Below, piece by piece: positions 1 through 10,052 of a stretch of 64,000 nucleotides of DNA (positions are counted from its first letter, which is position 1; every line of letters starts with the position of its first letter). The position numbers and the translations under genes were made by a program. A model generated the notes under the pieces. The model was not told where the DNA came from and searched no databases. It saw nothing but the letters and a program-made list of their open reading frames with translations. Where the stretch lies: contig LR778135.1 of the NCBI GenBank assembly GCA_902810075.1, positions 2,480,001-2,544,000 of the forward strand, written 5' to 3'. The stretch is from Ruminococcaceae bacterium BL-6. Lineage in GTDB: Bacteria; Bacillota; Clostridia; Oscillospirales; Acutalibacteraceae.

Positions 1-1115
1 CTTCCTGCTGGAGCAGACGGGAGCTCAACACACTGGCTATCGTGCTCGGCACCGGGCTGGACGTGGGCGATCAGCCGGACACGCTGAAGCTGACGGCTCA
101 GGTGGTCAAGGCTTCGGCGATCGGGTCCGGCTCAGCCGCGAAAGCCGGCGGAGCCGGCGAAAAAGCCTATGTCAACATCAGTTACACGGACAAGAGCGTG
201 CTTTCCGTCCTTCGGGGAATCACGCATATGCAAAGCCGGAGGCCGTATTTCTCGCATAATGAAGTGTTCATTTTCAGCAGCGATCTGGCAAAGCGGGACA
301 TGGCGGAAGGGCTGGATGCATTCGCGCGCGATTATGAATCGCGCCTGCATGCCGATCTTCTGATCTCAAAAGGCAAGGCGTCGGATATCTTGCAGGGGGA
401 AGCCGCCTTGGAGAAAATCCCTGCGCGCCAGATCGGCGACATGATGGAAGACCAGGAGATCAACTCGGAAACGGCGGTCGTAACCCTGCGCGATTTCATC
501 ATCGCCACGCTGAGCGGTTCCAAAGCCCCCGTGGCCCCGATGATAGAGGTATACGAATCCGGAGGGGAGAAGCACATAAAGCTGGAAGACACCGCGGTTT
601 TCAAAGGGGGAAAAATGATCGGAGAACTTGACAAGTCACAGACAAGGGGCCTCTTATGGGTGACGAACCAGGCAAAAAGCGGAGTGAAAACCCTGGACAC
701 CCGGTGGGGACAGGTCGTTTTGGAAATCTTCGATTCCAACAGCAAATTAAAGCCCGTAAAAAACGGGGATGGAACGATCCGGATGGAGCTTACGGTCAAC
801 GAGGATGGAACGATCGAAAGCAACGAGACCAACGAAGATATGTCCCGCCTGGAAAACGTCGAAATGCTGAAAGGGCTCATGAAGGAAGCAATCCGCGCCG
901 ACATTGAAAACGCGCTTCATCAGGCAAGAACGCTTTCCGCCGACGTGTTCGGATTCGGCGAGGCAATCCATCAAGAATATCCGGAAGAGTGGGAAAAGAT
1001 GAAAGAAAACTGGGAGCGGGAATTCCCAAAGATCGACCTGAATGTCCAGGTGAATGTCGTGCTGCGTTCCACAGGCAGCCTGACAGAGCCGGTCGTTCCC
1101 GGAGGTGGAGAATGA
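1..1115 (+). CDS. Spore germinant receptor C subunit (Ger(x)C family lipoprotein), 5' partial
   Basis: C subunit of a Ger-type germinant receptor, normally a lipoprotein on the outer face of the inner spore membrane, acting with the A and B subunits in nutrient-triggered germination. The frame is open from base 3 to the left edge. The first residues read CWSRRELNTLAIVLGTGLD, which matches the start of mature GerC just after the lipobox cysteine, so only the signal peptide and start codon lie outside the window. The GTG at 42 is therefore not the start. About 370 residues are present, close to the family's full length. The last codons overlap the GerB start as ATGA, so the two are translationally coupled. 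The A subunit is presumably just upstream or elsewhere. Confidence 0.9.
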   Translation, partial: SCWSRRELNTLAIVLGTGLDVGDQPDTLKLTAQVVKASAIGSGSAAKAGGAGEKAYVNISYTDKSVLSVLRGITHMQSRRPYFSHNEVFIFSSDLAKRDMAEGLDAFARDYESRLHADLLISKGKASDILQGEAALEKIPARQIGDMMEDQEINSETAVVTLRDFIIATLSGSKAPVAPMIEVYESGGEKHIKLEDTAVFKGGKMIGELDKSQTRGLLWVTNQAKSGVKTLDTRWGQVVLEIFDSNSKLKPVKNGDGTIRMELTVNEDGTIESNETNEDMSRLENVEMLKGLMKEAIRADIENALHQARTLSADVFGFGEAIHQEYPEEWEKMKENWEREFPKIDLNVQVNVVLRSTGSLTEPVVPGGGE

Positions 1116-2284
1116 CGCTTGAAAAGGAAAACATATCCTCAAAAGAGCTGATGTTCGCGGTGTTCTGCTTTATCCACGGCACCGTACTGCGTTCCGGGTT
1201 CATCATCAGTGTGACCCGGAACGATTCCTGGGCCATGGCCTTTACCGGATTGCTGTTTATGCTCCCGATCGTAGCCATCTATGCCGGGCTGCTGCGAAAA
1301 TTCCCCGGGAAGAGCCTGGTCGAAATCGACGATATCATATTCGGGCCGGTTCTGGGGAAAGTGATCTCCGCATTATATTTGTTTTTCTTCGCATCGCTCG
1401 CCGCGCTCAATACCCGCGACCTTGGAAATTTCGTGGCGGTCCACATGATGCCGGAAACCCCGATCGCGGCAGCCATGGCCGTCTTTCTGATTGGGTGCGT
1501 CTATACGCTCCGCAGGGGAATTGAGAATCTCATCAACCTTTCCACTTTTCTATTCATTATCTCCGCGGGAGCTCTGGCCTTTAACGCCATTCTGGTCCTC
1601 AAGGAGGTACAGCCCGAGCTTCTGAAACCGTTTTTCCGGCTGGAGCCCCAGAAATACGTTCAGGCTACCGTCTCCGTCACGGCGGTCCCAATGGGAGAGG
1701 TTTTAGCTTTTACCATGCTCACGCCCATGCTGGGAAAGAACGAAAAAGCCGCGAAGCCTCTTCTGCTCGGATTAGTTCTTTCCTCCGTATCTATGGCGAT
1801 CGTCCTGATGCGCGACATTGTGACGCTGGGCCCCCTTGTTTCGATCGTGTCGCTTCCGGCTTTTGAATCCATACGCTATGTGAGCCTTGGGGACATCCTC
1901 ACCCGGGTGGAAAGCGTTTACGGGGTGATCCTGATAATTTTGTTTTTATTAAAGGTAAGCATCCTGCTTTACGCGTTCGTGTTGGGCTTGACCCAAATGC
2001 TGAGCGGGAAAAGGCGGCCGCTCTCAAATCCCGGTCACGAAGGTCAGGCATCCGGAACAGCGCAGTCCCTGAATTCGAAAAATCATCCGCCTCTTATCCT
2101 GATTTCCGCGGCGCTTGTATTCTTCTACTCCCTTTTTGTTTTCGAATCCGTGATGGAAAACAAGAATTGGGGAGCGACGACGGCTCCCTTCTTTTCGCTG
2201 ACCTTCGAGTTCCTGCTTCCGGCTGTCTCTCTGCTGGTGGCCTGCCTGCGGAAGCTCGGCAGAGCCCGGGAGGTGAAAGCATGA
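1112..2284 (+). CDS. Spore germinant receptor B subunit (GerB, spore permease family)
   Basis: Integral membrane B subunit of the germinant receptor, APC/LeuT-like fold, 390 residues, the usual GerB size, with about ten hydrophobic segments. It is expected to bind the germinant in the inner spore membrane. The ATG at 1112 is chosen because it sits 6 bases after GGAGGTGG and overlaps the GerC stop (ATGA); the same frame is open further upstream but only inside gerC. N-terminal MTLEKENISSKELMFAVFCF is typical: a short polar lead followed by the first membrane helix. The stop overlaps the next small gene. Family assignment is firm; the germinant cannot be read from sequence. Confidence 0.92.
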   Translation: MTLEKENISSKELMFAVFCFIHGTVLRSGFIISVTRNDSWAMAFTGLLFMLPIVAIYAGLLRKFPGKSLVEIDDIIFGPVLGKVISALYLFFFASLAALNTRDLGNFVAVHMMPETPIAAAMAVFLIGCVYTLRRGIENLINLSTFLFIISAGALAFNAILVLKEVQPELLKPFFRLEPQKYVQATVSVTAVPMGEVLAFTMLTPMLGKNEKAAKPLLLGLVLSSVSMAIVLMRDIVTLGPLVSIVSLPAFESIRYVSLGDILTRVESVYGVILIILFLLKVSILLYAFVLGLTQMLSGKRRPLSNPGHEGQASGTAQSLNSKNHPPLILISAALVFFYSLFVFESVMENKNWGATTAPFFSLTFEFLLPAVSLLVACLRKLGRAREVKA

Positions 2285-2508
2285 ACCTGCTGCTGGTGCT
2301 GATCGCTTTCGCCGGGATTGCCGCAATCGATGTGCCAGGCATGGTCAAAAGCAAGCGGTGGCACGACCTTACCGTTTATTCCATCCTCTTTCTGCTGGTG
2401 CTCGTGCTTGGGATACTCGTGGCCCTGGATGTCAAGGTGCCAAGCCCGATCAAAGCGATTCAGGCTTTTTACCGGGATATTCTGCACCTGAGCTTTAAGA
2501 TATCCTGA
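2281..2508 (+). CDS. Small membrane protein at the end of the ger operon
   Basis: A 75-residue protein with two predicted membrane helices (about residues 2-18 and 32-50) separated by a short basic loop (KSKRWHD). Its ATG overlaps the GerB stop by four bases (ATGA), the third coupled junction in this operon. Small two-helix proteins (D-type subunits) accompany many clostridial and bacillar ger operons and can tune receptor activity; that this one does so is inference from position and topology, because the sequence is too short for a firm family call. It ends 43 bases before the convergent citXG stop; no strong terminator hairpin is visible in that gap. Confidence 0.75.
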   Translation: MNLLLVLIAFAGIAAIDVPGMVKSKRWHDLTVYSILFLLVLVLGILVALDVKVPSPIKAIQAFYRDILHLSFKIS

Positions 2509-2551
2509 CCGAAAGCTCTCCATCGATTTTCACAAGCCTTTTTCAATCAGG

Positions 2552-3934
2552 CTAATACAGAAAGACCAGCATAAAGGCAATCGCCAGAAGATCCGCGCAG
2601 CCGCCGGCGCTGATATTCAGCGCGATAAATTCCCCGTCGAGCCGGCGCGCGGCACAAAGGAGCCCGTCGGTGTCCGTCACGCTGTCAATCAGATTTTGGA
2701 CTTTCCGCCGAACCGCGGCATAAGTTCTCTTTTCCGTGCGCGCGGCAATGTTCGTATCCTCCACGGTTGCGATCAGGTGGAGGAGGGTGACCGCCCCGGC
2801 ATCGTTATAGGAAACGCCCTGTTTCAGCAGGCCGCGCAGAACGGGAAATGCAACATGGATCACGCTGGGAAAACCGTTTGCCGCTTCTCCCTTGACCCCA
2901 AGAAATCCGTAACGGGAAAAGGCCGCTTCGCCGTGTGTCTCCGGCGCGGATTTTTTCTCCTCCAACTCCTTCAGGGAAACCTTCGCCATCTCCGAACAGA
3001 GGGCCGTCACATCCCCGGGCCCCGCCTTTTTCTTCCCGCGGTGCAGCCTGCCTGCCGCCGCACAGATCAGCCCAAGGGAATAAATCGCCCCCTTGTGCGT
3101 GTTGACGCCGCCTGTTGCGGCGAACATGGCATCCTCCGCCGCCTGGCCGGTGTAGCGGACGGCTTGGAAAAGCTGTCCCGGAGTCCCTTTCAACCTCATG
3201 CCTTTCATTGTAAAAGCATGGAAATACGGTACAAGCGCAGAGCAGCTGTCGATGAACTTGAAAAAATCCATGTTCCTGTGCGCACCGTTATTGTTCCTAT
3301 CGACCAGGCCCGGCTTCGGGGTCACCGACACCTCGTACATCAGCGCGCGAAGCGCCGCGCCCGCCACCTGATCCGCGAAGCGCCTGTCGAAATAATCCCG
3401 CAGAAGCTCCTCCGTCCTGTGGATCAGCTCTTCCACAGGATGCTTCTGGCTCCGCGCGCAGGCATGCGCCTCCGCGCCGCAGATCAGGCACTTCCTCATC
3501 GGGAGGCCCAGCTCCCGCCGCGAAATTCCGCTTCCATCCGCGCGCAGCACATCAATGTCGAACAGCCGCCCGAGACCGCTTCCTTCCTCGATGGAAATCG
3601 CCAGTTTCTTGATCCGCACCGGGTCCGCATCCAGCGCCCAGATGCCGCAGGAGCCAGCATCGCCGAAAATCTCGCGGTAAACGGCAACCGGTATTCCCTC
3701 CCGTTCCAGCTGCCGGGCGATCTGAAGCTTGCCCTCCGAAAAGGCCTGTTGCGCAAGCGGAAATGTTTTTCTGGCCCCCGCGATATTGAGCGTAAAACTG
3801 ATCAGCGGCCGGCCAAACTCGGCCAGCATCCCGCGCTGAACATCCGCGCGCCGTTCCCTTGCGCTCAAAATCCGGTTCAGCATGTCATCAGCCGCGCAAT
3901 CCGTTTCATGATTCCGCTCATTCGCGTCTTTCAT
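2552..3934 (-). CDS. citXG: CitX-CitG fusion: citrate lyase holo-ACP synthase / prosthetic-group precursor synthase
   Basis: Bifunctional maturation enzyme for citrate lyase, 460 residues. The N-terminal part (about 1-175) is CitX, which attaches the phosphoribosyl-dephospho-CoA group to CitD; it shows the typical DIDV segment, the RREL block and a Cys-rich CLICGAEAHAC stretch. The C-terminal part (about 185-460) is CitG, which makes the triphosphoribosyl-dephospho-CoA precursor from ATP and dephospho-CoA; the signature PKPGLVDRNNNGAH is present. Such fusions are known in other citrate fermenters. It is the last gene of the cit operon and its start overlaps the citC stop by 17 bases, which supports co-translation. 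Confidence 0.92.
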   Translation of the reverse strand: MKDANERNHETDCAADDMLNRILSARERRADVQRGMLAEFGRPLISFTLNIAGARKTFPLAQQAFSEGKLQIARQLEREGIPVAVYREIFGDAGSCGIWALDADPVRIKKLAISIEEGSGLGRLFDIDVLRADGSGISRRELGLPMRKCLICGAEAHACARSQKHPVEELIHRTEELLRDYFDRRFADQVAGAALRALMYEVSVTPKPGLVDRNNNGAHRNMDFFKFIDSCSALVPYFHAFTMKGMRLKGTPGQLFQAVRYTGQAAEDAMFAATGGVNTHKGAIYSLGLICAAAGRLHRGKKKAGPGDVTALCSEMAKVSLKELEEKKSAPETHGEAAFSRYGFLGVKGEAANGFPSVIHVAFPVLRGLLKQGVSYNDAGAVTLLHLIATVEDTNIAARTEKRTYAAVRRKVQNLIDSVTDTDGLLCAARRLDGEFIALNISAGGCADLLAIAFMLVFLY

Positions 3935-4916
3935 GCCAACCCGCCTTTTTCAGATAATCATAGGTCGCCAGGGGAACCAGCTCCCGGACTTTTTCCAGCT
4001 TCCCTTCATCCAGCAGCTCGCGGACGCGTCCGGCGCTCACCGCCGAACTGCCGATCTCCAGGCGGGGCACGATCTCGACTTCGATCTTCCGGGACGGAAG
4101 ATATTCCTTCATGACGCGGTTGTAACAATCCGCCGTCCTGCTGAACGGCTCCGAACCGACAAACCGCGTCGTAATGTGCAGGGGCCCCGCGAACTTCCTA
4201 GCGAAAACGACGAGGTCCAGCATGCAGCGGATGTTTTCCACGCGCGCTTTGTCCCGGATGAAATAGTCGGGAAACGTCGCCGCGGAAGTCAGGTAATCGC
4301 CGGTGGGATGCACGGCGACGTTGCGCAGATGGGAAACTGCCCGCTTCGCCAGCATCATGCGCACATCGGCGGGAAAGCGGCTGCAGTCCTCCGATGGGAT
4401 GAACAGATGAAGAAAGTCGCAGGAACGGGCGGCGGTTTCCGCCAGATAGAGATGGCCGTTGGTCATGGGATTGCAGTTTGCGACGATGCAGCCGATTTTC
4501 CCCTCTTTTATGGGACAGTCCAGGCTGCTTACAAATTTTTCAGCGCCGTTCTTTACGTTTTCCAGCAGCAGCACATCCTCCGTGCCCGCAACCGGATAAA
4601 AGCCGAGCGCCTCGAAAATCCGGCCGGATTCCGGCTTCGTATACAGGAACAGGTGCGCGAAGCCGGCCGACACGGCGTCCTTGACGAGTTCCGTCACGAT
4701 CCGGGCCGCAAGCCCGCTCCCGCGGATGTCCTTCAAGACGGCGAGACATTTCAGGACCTTGCCCTGCCGGGAACCGGTCGCCAGAATCTCCCCGTTTTCC
4801 ATCAGGCAGACGGTAAACTCCGCGCTTTCGTCAAAATCCAGGGAAGCCTCCCGCAGAAACCGTATCGTCTTTTTCTTCAGTTCCCCCGCGACCGGTCTCC
4901 CATAAACGAATTCCAT
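3918..4916 (-). CDS. citC: [Citrate (pro-3S)-lyase] ligase
   Basis: Activates citrate lyase by acetylating the thiol of the CitD prosthetic group with acetate and ATP. The 332 residues match the family. The N-terminal third is a GNAT-like domain (EILATGSRQGKVLKCLAV region), and the C-terminal part is a nucleotidyltransferase fold with the (F/M)TxGH-type motif NPMTNGHLYL around residue 150. ATG at 4916 follows a G-rich ribosome site. It lies between the YbhJ-type hydratase and citXG in the leftward operon, overlapping citXG. Without this enzyme the lyase stays inactive, so its presence argues that the operon makes working citrate lyase. Confidence 0.93.
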   Translation of the reverse strand: MEFVYGRPVAGELKKKTIRFLREASLDFDESAEFTVCLMENGEILATGSRQGKVLKCLAVLKDIRGSGLAARIVTELVKDAVSAGFAHLFLYTKPESGRIFEALGFYPVAGTEDVLLLENVKNGAEKFVSSLDCPIKEGKIGCIVANCNPMTNGHLYLAETAARSCDFLHLFIPSEDCSRFPADVRMMLAKRAVSHLRNVAVHPTGDYLTSAATFPDYFIRDKARVENIRCMLDLVVFARKFAGPLHITTRFVGSEPFSRTADCYNRVMKEYLPSRKIEVEIVPRLEIGSSAVSAGRVRELLDEGKLEKVRELVPLATYDYLKKAGWHERRE

Positions 4917-4935
4917 ATCAAAACCCCCGCAGATC

Positions 4936-7236
4936 TTACGTCCGGTTGTCTCGGTTGTAATTAATCAGACAGCCCGCCTGGATGATCTTCCGTTCATCGG
5001 GTGTCAGCGGCGCGATCCCGAGCTCGATCTTTTCGGCCCGCTCCCCGATCACATACGCCTCGATCCGAGAATAGGAGCCCTCCGCGATTTTTTTGCGGAT
5101 CCGCGGGACAAACAGATAGCTTCCGCTGCCGAACCCCGGTTTTCCATCCAGCAGGAACGGGATCATGCCCCAGTTGATCAGGTTGCTGCGGTAACGCTTG
5201 GTGGCATATTCCCCCGCGATGTTCGCGCCGCCGCCCAGCACCCTCTGACAGGAGGCGGCCTGTTCCCGGGCGCTCCCGTCCCCGGGCTTGACCGCGTAAA
5301 TCGCCGATCCGATTCCGATCTTCATCGGGTCCGCCGATTCAAAGCCCTTGATCGACCGGATCTTCGCAAAGACTTTCTCGAGCTCCCGGGAGAGCTTTTC
5401 GGGATTTTCCCCGGCAAGGCGCGCCTTTTCCAGCTTCTGCACCTCCTTGGCCCTGCCCACATAGGCCGGGTCCTTGCGGGAAAGGGTAAATTCCGCAAGC
5501 CCCAGAGGGTTCGACCGGTAGGACGACGTTTCCCCGGATGGGATCAGCTCGTCGGTCGTCGTGACCGGGTCGGTGATATAGGATACGACTTTCAGAAGCA
5601 GATCGTCGGCGAGCGGGGCGATTTCCGGCCAGTCGACGATATTCGGGCCGTAACGGAGCCCGATGTCCGGCCGAGCCTTTCCGTAACCGTCGTACACCCT
5701 CTTCTGATAGGGCCCCTGATCGAAGAAATATTTTGGAATATCGGAATCCGTGTCACAATTTTCAGCGGAAGTCAGGAAGCCCTTGTTCCTTGCCGTCGCC
5801 GCGATGCTCCGGGCATCCATCAGCGCGACATAGGCGGCCTGCCCGGCGCCGGGCTTGGAGCCTTCCCGGTTCGGGAAGTTGCGGGTGGTATGCCGGACCG
5901 AGAGCGCCCCGTTGGCCGGAACGTCCCCCGCGCCGAAGCACGGGCCGCAGAACGCGGTGCGGATGACCGCCCCCGCTTTCATCAGATCGAAAAGCGCCCC
6001 GTTGCGCGTCAGCTCCAGCATGACCGGCTGACTGGAAGGGTAGACCGAAAGCGAAAACTCCCCGTTTCCGATGTTCTGCCCCTTCAGCACGGAATGCGCC
6101 GCCATCACGTTGCCGAAGATGCCCCCCGCGCAGCCCGCGATGACGCCCTGGTCCACCTTCAGGCGGCCGTCCACGATTTTGCCCGTCAGGCTTCCCCGCA
6201 CATCCGGATTTCCGAACGTTTTCACCGCCCGCTCTTCCACATCGTGAAGGATATCCTCCAGGTGATCGCAGAGCGTGTCGATCTCACAGCAGTTCGACGG
6301 GTGGAACGGCAGGGCGATCATCGGCTTCACAGCGGAAAGGTCCAGATAGATCAGGCCGTCGTAATAGGCGACGTCCGCCGGCTTCAGCTCCCGGTAATCC
6401 TGCGGGCGGCCGTGGATCTCGAAAAACTCCCTGATTTTCTCGTCGTCCGTTTCCCAGATGGAGGACAGGCAGGCCGTTTCGGTGGTCATTACATCGATGC
6501 CGCAGCGATAATCGGCGGACAGGTTTCCGACCCCGTCGCCGATGAATTCCATGACGCTGTTCTTGACATAGCCGGACTGGAAGACCTCCCCGATGATCGC
6601 CAGCGCCACATCCTGCGGCCCCACCCCGGAGCGCGGCTTCCCCGTCAGATAAACCCCGACCACGCGGGGATAATCGATATCGTAGGTTTTGCAGAGCAGC
6701 TGTTTCACAAGCTCGCCGCCGCCCTCGCCGATCGCCAGGGTGCCAAGCGCGCCGTAGCGGGTGTGGCTGTCGGAGCCCAGAATCATCTTACCGCAGCCGG
6801 CCATCCTCTCGCGCATATACATGTGGATCACCGCCAGATGCGGCGGCACATAGATTCCCCCGTACTTTTTCGCCGCCGAAAGCCCGAACAGGTGGTCATC
6901 CTCGTTGATGGTGCCACCGACCGCGCACAGCGAATTGTGGCAGTTCGTCAGCACATAGGGAATGGGGAACTCTTTCAGCCCGCTCGCCTTGGCGGTCTGG
7001 ATGATCCCCACAAACGTAATGTCGTGGGAAGCCAGCGCGTCGAATCTGATTTTCAGCTTCTCCATACTGCCGGAATGGTTGTGGCTTTTCAGAATGGAAT
7101 AGGAGATCGTGCCTTCCCTCGCCTTCTTGAGATCCGCCCCGTGGGCGGCCGCTTTTAAGCGCTCGGCATTCGAGGCGTCCGCCTCCACGATTTTCCGGCC
7201 GTCAATCACATAAACGCCGTTCGGATAAAGTTTCAT
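4936..7236 (-). CDS. YbhJ-type aconitase-superfamily hydratase
   Basis: Aconitase-fold hydratase of 766 residues, closest in character to E. coli YbhJ, a family without an established substrate. Domains 1-3 carry the iron-sulfur core: TNCHNSLC near residue 120, [12 protein letters not shown] near 155, GCAGG near 375 and CGPCFGAGD near 435, which leaves candidate Cys ligands for a [4Fe-4S] cluster. The swivel domain lies in the last ~150 residues ([20 protein letters not shown]). ATG 7236 is preferred to GTG 7239 because GGGGGAAGG lies 6 bases before it. It sits inside the citrate lyase operon between citF and citC, which suggests that it prepares or rearranges the tricarboxylate that the lyase cleaves. 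The substrate is unknown; true citrate/isocitrate activity is possible but is separately covered by the aconitase at 12937. Confidence 0.85.
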   Translation of the reverse strand: MKLYPNGVYVIDGRKIVEADASNAERLKAAAHGADLKKAREGTISYSILKSHNHSGSMEKLKIRFDALASHDITFVGIIQTAKASGLKEFPIPYVLTNCHNSLCAVGGTINEDDHLFGLSAAKKYGGIYVPPHLAVIHMYMRERMAGCGKMILGSDSHTRYGALGTLAIGEGGGELVKQLLCKTYDIDYPRVVGVYLTGKPRSGVGPQDVALAIIGEVFQSGYVKNSVMEFIGDGVGNLSADYRCGIDVMTTETACLSSIWETDDEKIREFFEIHGRPQDYRELKPADVAYYDGLIYLDLSAVKPMIALPFHPSNCCEIDTLCDHLEDILHDVEERAVKTFGNPDVRGSLTGKIVDGRLKVDQGVIAGCAGGIFGNVMAAHSVLKGQNIGNGEFSLSVYPSSQPVMLELTRNGALFDLMKAGAVIRTAFCGPCFGAGDVPANGALSVRHTTRNFPNREGSKPGAGQAAYVALMDARSIAATARNKGFLTSAENCDTDSDIPKYFFDQGPYQKRVYDGYGKARPDIGLRYGPNIVDWPEIAPLADDLLLKVVSYITDPVTTTDELIPSGETSSYRSNPLGLAEFTLSRKDPAYVGRAKEVQKLEKARLAGENPEKLSRELEKVFAKIRSIKGFESADPMKIGIGSAIYAVKPGDGSAREQAASCQRVLGGGANIAGEYATKRYRSNLINWGMIPFLLDGKPGFGSGSYLFVPRIRKKIAEGSYSRIEAYVIGERAEKIELGIAPLTPDERKIIQAGCLINYNRDNRT

Positions 7237-7249
7237 CACAACCTTCCCC

Positions 7250-8785
7250 CTAATCTTTCACTTGGCGGATCAGGTCGATCACGGAGCCGTCCCGATAGGT
7301 GACGACGCCCACCACCTTGTCGGTATACTCGACCGGCTTCGGTTTGCCGACGATGCGTTCGGCCTTCTCCTTCAGCTGTTCGATCGTACACAGCGGAATA
7401 TTGGACTTTTTCAGGCGGCTCAGCAGATCCGCGCGCTGCGGATTGGCCGCGACCCCCTGATCGGTCACCACGATATCCACCGTTTTTCCGGGCGTCACGA
7501 CCGTGTTGACCTTTTCGACCACGCACGGGATCCTGCCGCGGATCAGCGGGGCGACGATGATGGAAACGGAGGCGCCGAAGGCCGTGTCGGGATGGCCGCC
7601 GATCGCGCCGCGGATCACACCGTTGGAGCCGGTCAGCACGTTGACGTTGAAATCGCAGTCCACTTCGAGCGCCGAGAGGATAACGACGTCGAGCTGGTTC
7701 ACCGCGCTGCCCTTTCCCCCGGGGCCGGCATAATAAGAGGCCGAAATCTGCTGGTGGAAACGGTTCTTTTTGACCGATTCCGCCGCTTTCAGATCGAAGC
7801 TCTGCACATCGAGTATCTTTTTGACGAGGCCCTCTTCAAAAAGGTCGACCACCGAGCCGGTGATGCCGCCGAGCGCAAAGCCGGCTTTCATGTTCCGCTC
7901 GGCCATTTTATCGCGCAGGAACCTCGCCACCGAGAGGGATGCCCCTCCGCTCCCCATCTGAAACGAAAAGCCGTCTTCAAAATACCCGCTCGCCATAATC
8001 ACGTTCGCGGCGGATTCGGCGATCAGCAGTTCCTTCGGATTCCGCGTAAAGCGCGTTGCGCCGCTCATGATCCCGTTCGGGTCCCCGATTTTGGGAACCT
8101 TTACGATGTAATCCACCTGGGTTTCCGGAATGCTGCACGGGGTGTTGGGATAAGGGACGACGCTGTCCGTGATGACGATCGTCTTCTTCGCGTACTGCGC
8201 GTCGCATTTTGCGTAGCCCATGGAGCCGCACATCACGCCGCCCCCGCTTTCGAGGGAATAGCCGTTCGCGTTCCCGTAGGGGTCGCACGACGGGGCACCG
8301 AGAAACGCCACGTCGATCGGCAGTTCCCCCGTTTCAATCGCATAGGCGCGCCCGCCGTGGGAACGGAACACCACCGGCACATCCATCAGCCCGCCGGAAA
8401 CCGCTTCCCCGAGCTCGCCCCTCAGGCCGGAGGTCTCGATGCGGCGGATCACCCCGCTTTTGATGTGCTTAATCAGGGGCGCATGGCAGTCGGTCAGCGA
8501 CGACGCCGCAACCACAAGCCCGCGGAATCCCATTTCCGCGAGCCGATCCATCACCATATTGACGATATAGTCGCCGTTGCGGAAATGGTGATGGAACGAG
8601 ATCGTCATGCCATCCTTTAGGCCGGAAAGGCGGATTGCGGTTTCAAGGTCCTTCACGATTTTATTTCCCTGCTTCTGCCGCTCCGCCAAAGGCCGGACAT
8701 CCTTCGTGATCCGATCCGGCTCAAACACGGTATGGATGGAAGGGATCTCGTCAAGGAACGGTATCTTTTTCAAATCAGCGTTCAT
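7250..8785 (-). CDS. citF: Citrate lyase alpha subunit (citrate:acetyl-ACP transferase)
   Basis: Alpha subunit of the citrate lyase complex. It swaps acetyl for citryl on the CitD carrier. The 511 residues and motifs such as [21 protein letters not shown] near the N terminus and [14 protein letters not shown] in the C-terminal half fit the CoA-transferase-like family. Its ATG overlaps the citE stop by 11 bases, and it ends 14 bases before the ATG of the hydratase, so citDEF-hydratase form one transcript. The product acts in the cytoplasm in fermentation of citrate to acetate and oxaloacetate. Confidence 0.95.
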   Translation of the reverse strand: MNADLKKIPFLDEIPSIHTVFEPDRITKDVRPLAERQKQGNKIVKDLETAIRLSGLKDGMTISFHHHFRNGDYIVNMVMDRLAEMGFRGLVVAASSLTDCHAPLIKHIKSGVIRRIETSGLRGELGEAVSGGLMDVPVVFRSHGGRAYAIETGELPIDVAFLGAPSCDPYGNANGYSLESGGGVMCGSMGYAKCDAQYAKKTIVITDSVVPYPNTPCSIPETQVDYIVKVPKIGDPNGIMSGATRFTRNPKELLIAESAANVIMASGYFEDGFSFQMGSGGASLSVARFLRDKMAERNMKAGFALGGITGSVVDLFEEGLVKKILDVQSFDLKAAESVKKNRFHQQISASYYAGPGGKGSAVNQLDVVILSALEVDCDFNVNVLTGSNGVIRGAIGGHPDTAFGASVSIIVAPLIRGRIPCVVEKVNTVVTPGKTVDIVVTDQGVAANPQRADLLSRLKKSNIPLCTIEQLKEKAERIVGKPKPVEYTDKVVGVVTYRDGSVIDLIRQVKD

Positions 8786-9674
8786 TTTTGTCCTCCTGTT
8801 TCAAAACGCCGGCCGCGCGGGCGAGGTCGAGCACCCTTTGGGCACGCGCGACAACCGGCTTGTCGATCATCTTGCCGTTGAGCGCAATGACGCCGGAGCC
8901 CTTTTTCCTCGCTTCTTCGATCGCATCCATGACGGCAAGTGACCTGTCGATCTCTTTCTTCGTCGGCGTATAGATTTCCTGCACCGGCTTGATCTGCCTT
9001 GGGTTGATGATGCTCTTTCCATCGAAGCCGAGCTGTTTGATCAGGGCGACCTCGCTGCGGAAACCCTCCTCGTTGTCGACGTCGGAATAGACCGAGTCGA
9101 TCGCGTCGATCCCCGCCGCGCGCGCGGCCTGCAGGATCATGCAGCGCGCGAACAGCAGCTCGGTTCCGTCGGCGGAGCGCGTCGTTTTCAGGTCGGTGAC
9201 ATAGTCCTCCGCGCCGAGCGCGATCCCGATCAGGCGTTTTGTGGAAAACGCGATCTCCTTTGCGTTCAGCACGCCCACCGCGCTTTCGATGGCCGCCATC
9301 ATCCGAGTGGAGCCCTCCGGGATGCCGCGTTCGCGCTCGATGGCCGCGATTTTCTTTTCGCATCCGAGCACATCCTCCGCACATTCCGTCTTCGGCAGGC
9401 GGATCGCGACCCTGCGGGTGCTGACCATCGCCCTGAGATCCTCAAGCCCCGTCCCGGTGTCCGGGGAATTGACGCGCACAATCAGTTCCTTGCCGTGATA
9501 GTCGATGGTTCTCAGCATTTCATAGACCAGAAACCGCGCGGCGTCTTTTTCGCTAACCGAGACCGAATCCTCCAGATCAAACATGATGCTGTCGACATCA
9601 TAGATGCCGGCGTCCCGGATCATCCCGGGATTGTTCCCGGGCACGAACAACATCGTCCTTCTGAGCTGTTTCAT
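8775..9674 (-). CDS. citE: Citrate lyase beta subunit (citryl-ACP lyase)
   Basis: Beta subunit that cleaves citryl-ACP to oxaloacetate and acetyl-ACP. A TIM-barrel HpcH/HpaI-type protein of 299 residues with the family's start RRTMLFVPGNNPGMI and the metal-site segments FDLEDSV (about 33) and ALGAEDYVTDL (about 170). Start ATG 9674 lies three bases after the citD stop and overlaps its downstream neighbour, so subunit stoichiometry is probably set by coupling. All the expected residues I can recognise are present and there is no sign of decay. Confidence 0.95.
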   Translation of the reverse strand: MKQLRRTMLFVPGNNPGMIRDAGIYDVDSIMFDLEDSVSVSEKDAARFLVYEMLRTIDYHGKELIVRVNSPDTGTGLEDLRAMVSTRRVAIRLPKTECAEDVLGCEKKIAAIERERGIPEGSTRMMAAIESAVGVLNAKEIAFSTKRLIGIALGAEDYVTDLKTTRSADGTELLFARCMILQAARAAGIDAIDSVYSDVDNEEGFRSEVALIKQLGFDGKSIINPRQIKPVQEIYTPTKKEIDRSLAVMDAIEEARKKGSGVIALNGKMIDKPVVARAQRVLDLARAAGVLKQEDKNER

Positions 9675-9677
9675 ATC

Positions 9678-9974
9678 TCATTCACCCCAAACATAGTCGG
9701 CATGGTTCTCGCCGCACGCACGATGAGCGGCCGTTTCCACGCGCGCATGGATCACGCAGTTCAGCGCGCCTTTATCCACCGCGGTGACAGAAGCGCTGTC
9801 GATTCCAAGCTTTGTCAGCGTATCCCGGATCACCCGGCGGATTTCCTGCCCGAACTGCTTCTCCACCGTGCTGTTCAACTCGATTTGAATGCCGCTGCCG
9901 TCGCTGGGGGCGATGGTGACCATGATATCGCTCGACTCCATCGTGCCGGCAACCGCGCTTTGCTTGATCTTCAT
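9678..9974 (-). CDS. citD: Citrate lyase gamma subunit (acyl carrier protein)
   Basis: Carrier subunit of citrate lyase, 98 residues, that bears the 2'-(5''-phosphoribosyl)-3'-dephospho-CoA group. The modified serine lies in AGTMESSDIMVTI near residue 14, as in known CitD proteins, and the C-terminal half (EIRRVIRDTLTKLGIDSA) is also typical. ATG 9974 follows AAGAAGGG at good spacing. It is preceded by the dehydrogenase gene (78-base gap) and followed at once by citE. Confidence 0.95.
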   Translation of the reverse strand: MKIKQSAVAGTMESSDIMVTIAPSDGSGIQIELNSTVEKQFGQEIRRVIRDTLTKLGIDSASVTAVDKGALNCVIHARVETAAHRACGENHADYVWGE

Positions 9975-10052
9975 CAGGTACCCTTCTTTCCAAAAATAGG
10001 TCGCTCTTTCAAAGAAGCACTTCGAAAAAGCGACTGAAAAATGATACTGATC

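Noticed and set aside
42..44. GTG at 42 as the GerC start
   Set aside because: The frame continues to the left edge with conserved GerC residues (CWSRRELN), so it is internal.
5890..7158. A 422-codon open frame on the plus strand across the hydratase gene
   Set aside because: It is antisense to a well-supported gene, lacks a family likeness and is rich in Arg, His and Pro, as expected from a GC-rich reverse frame.
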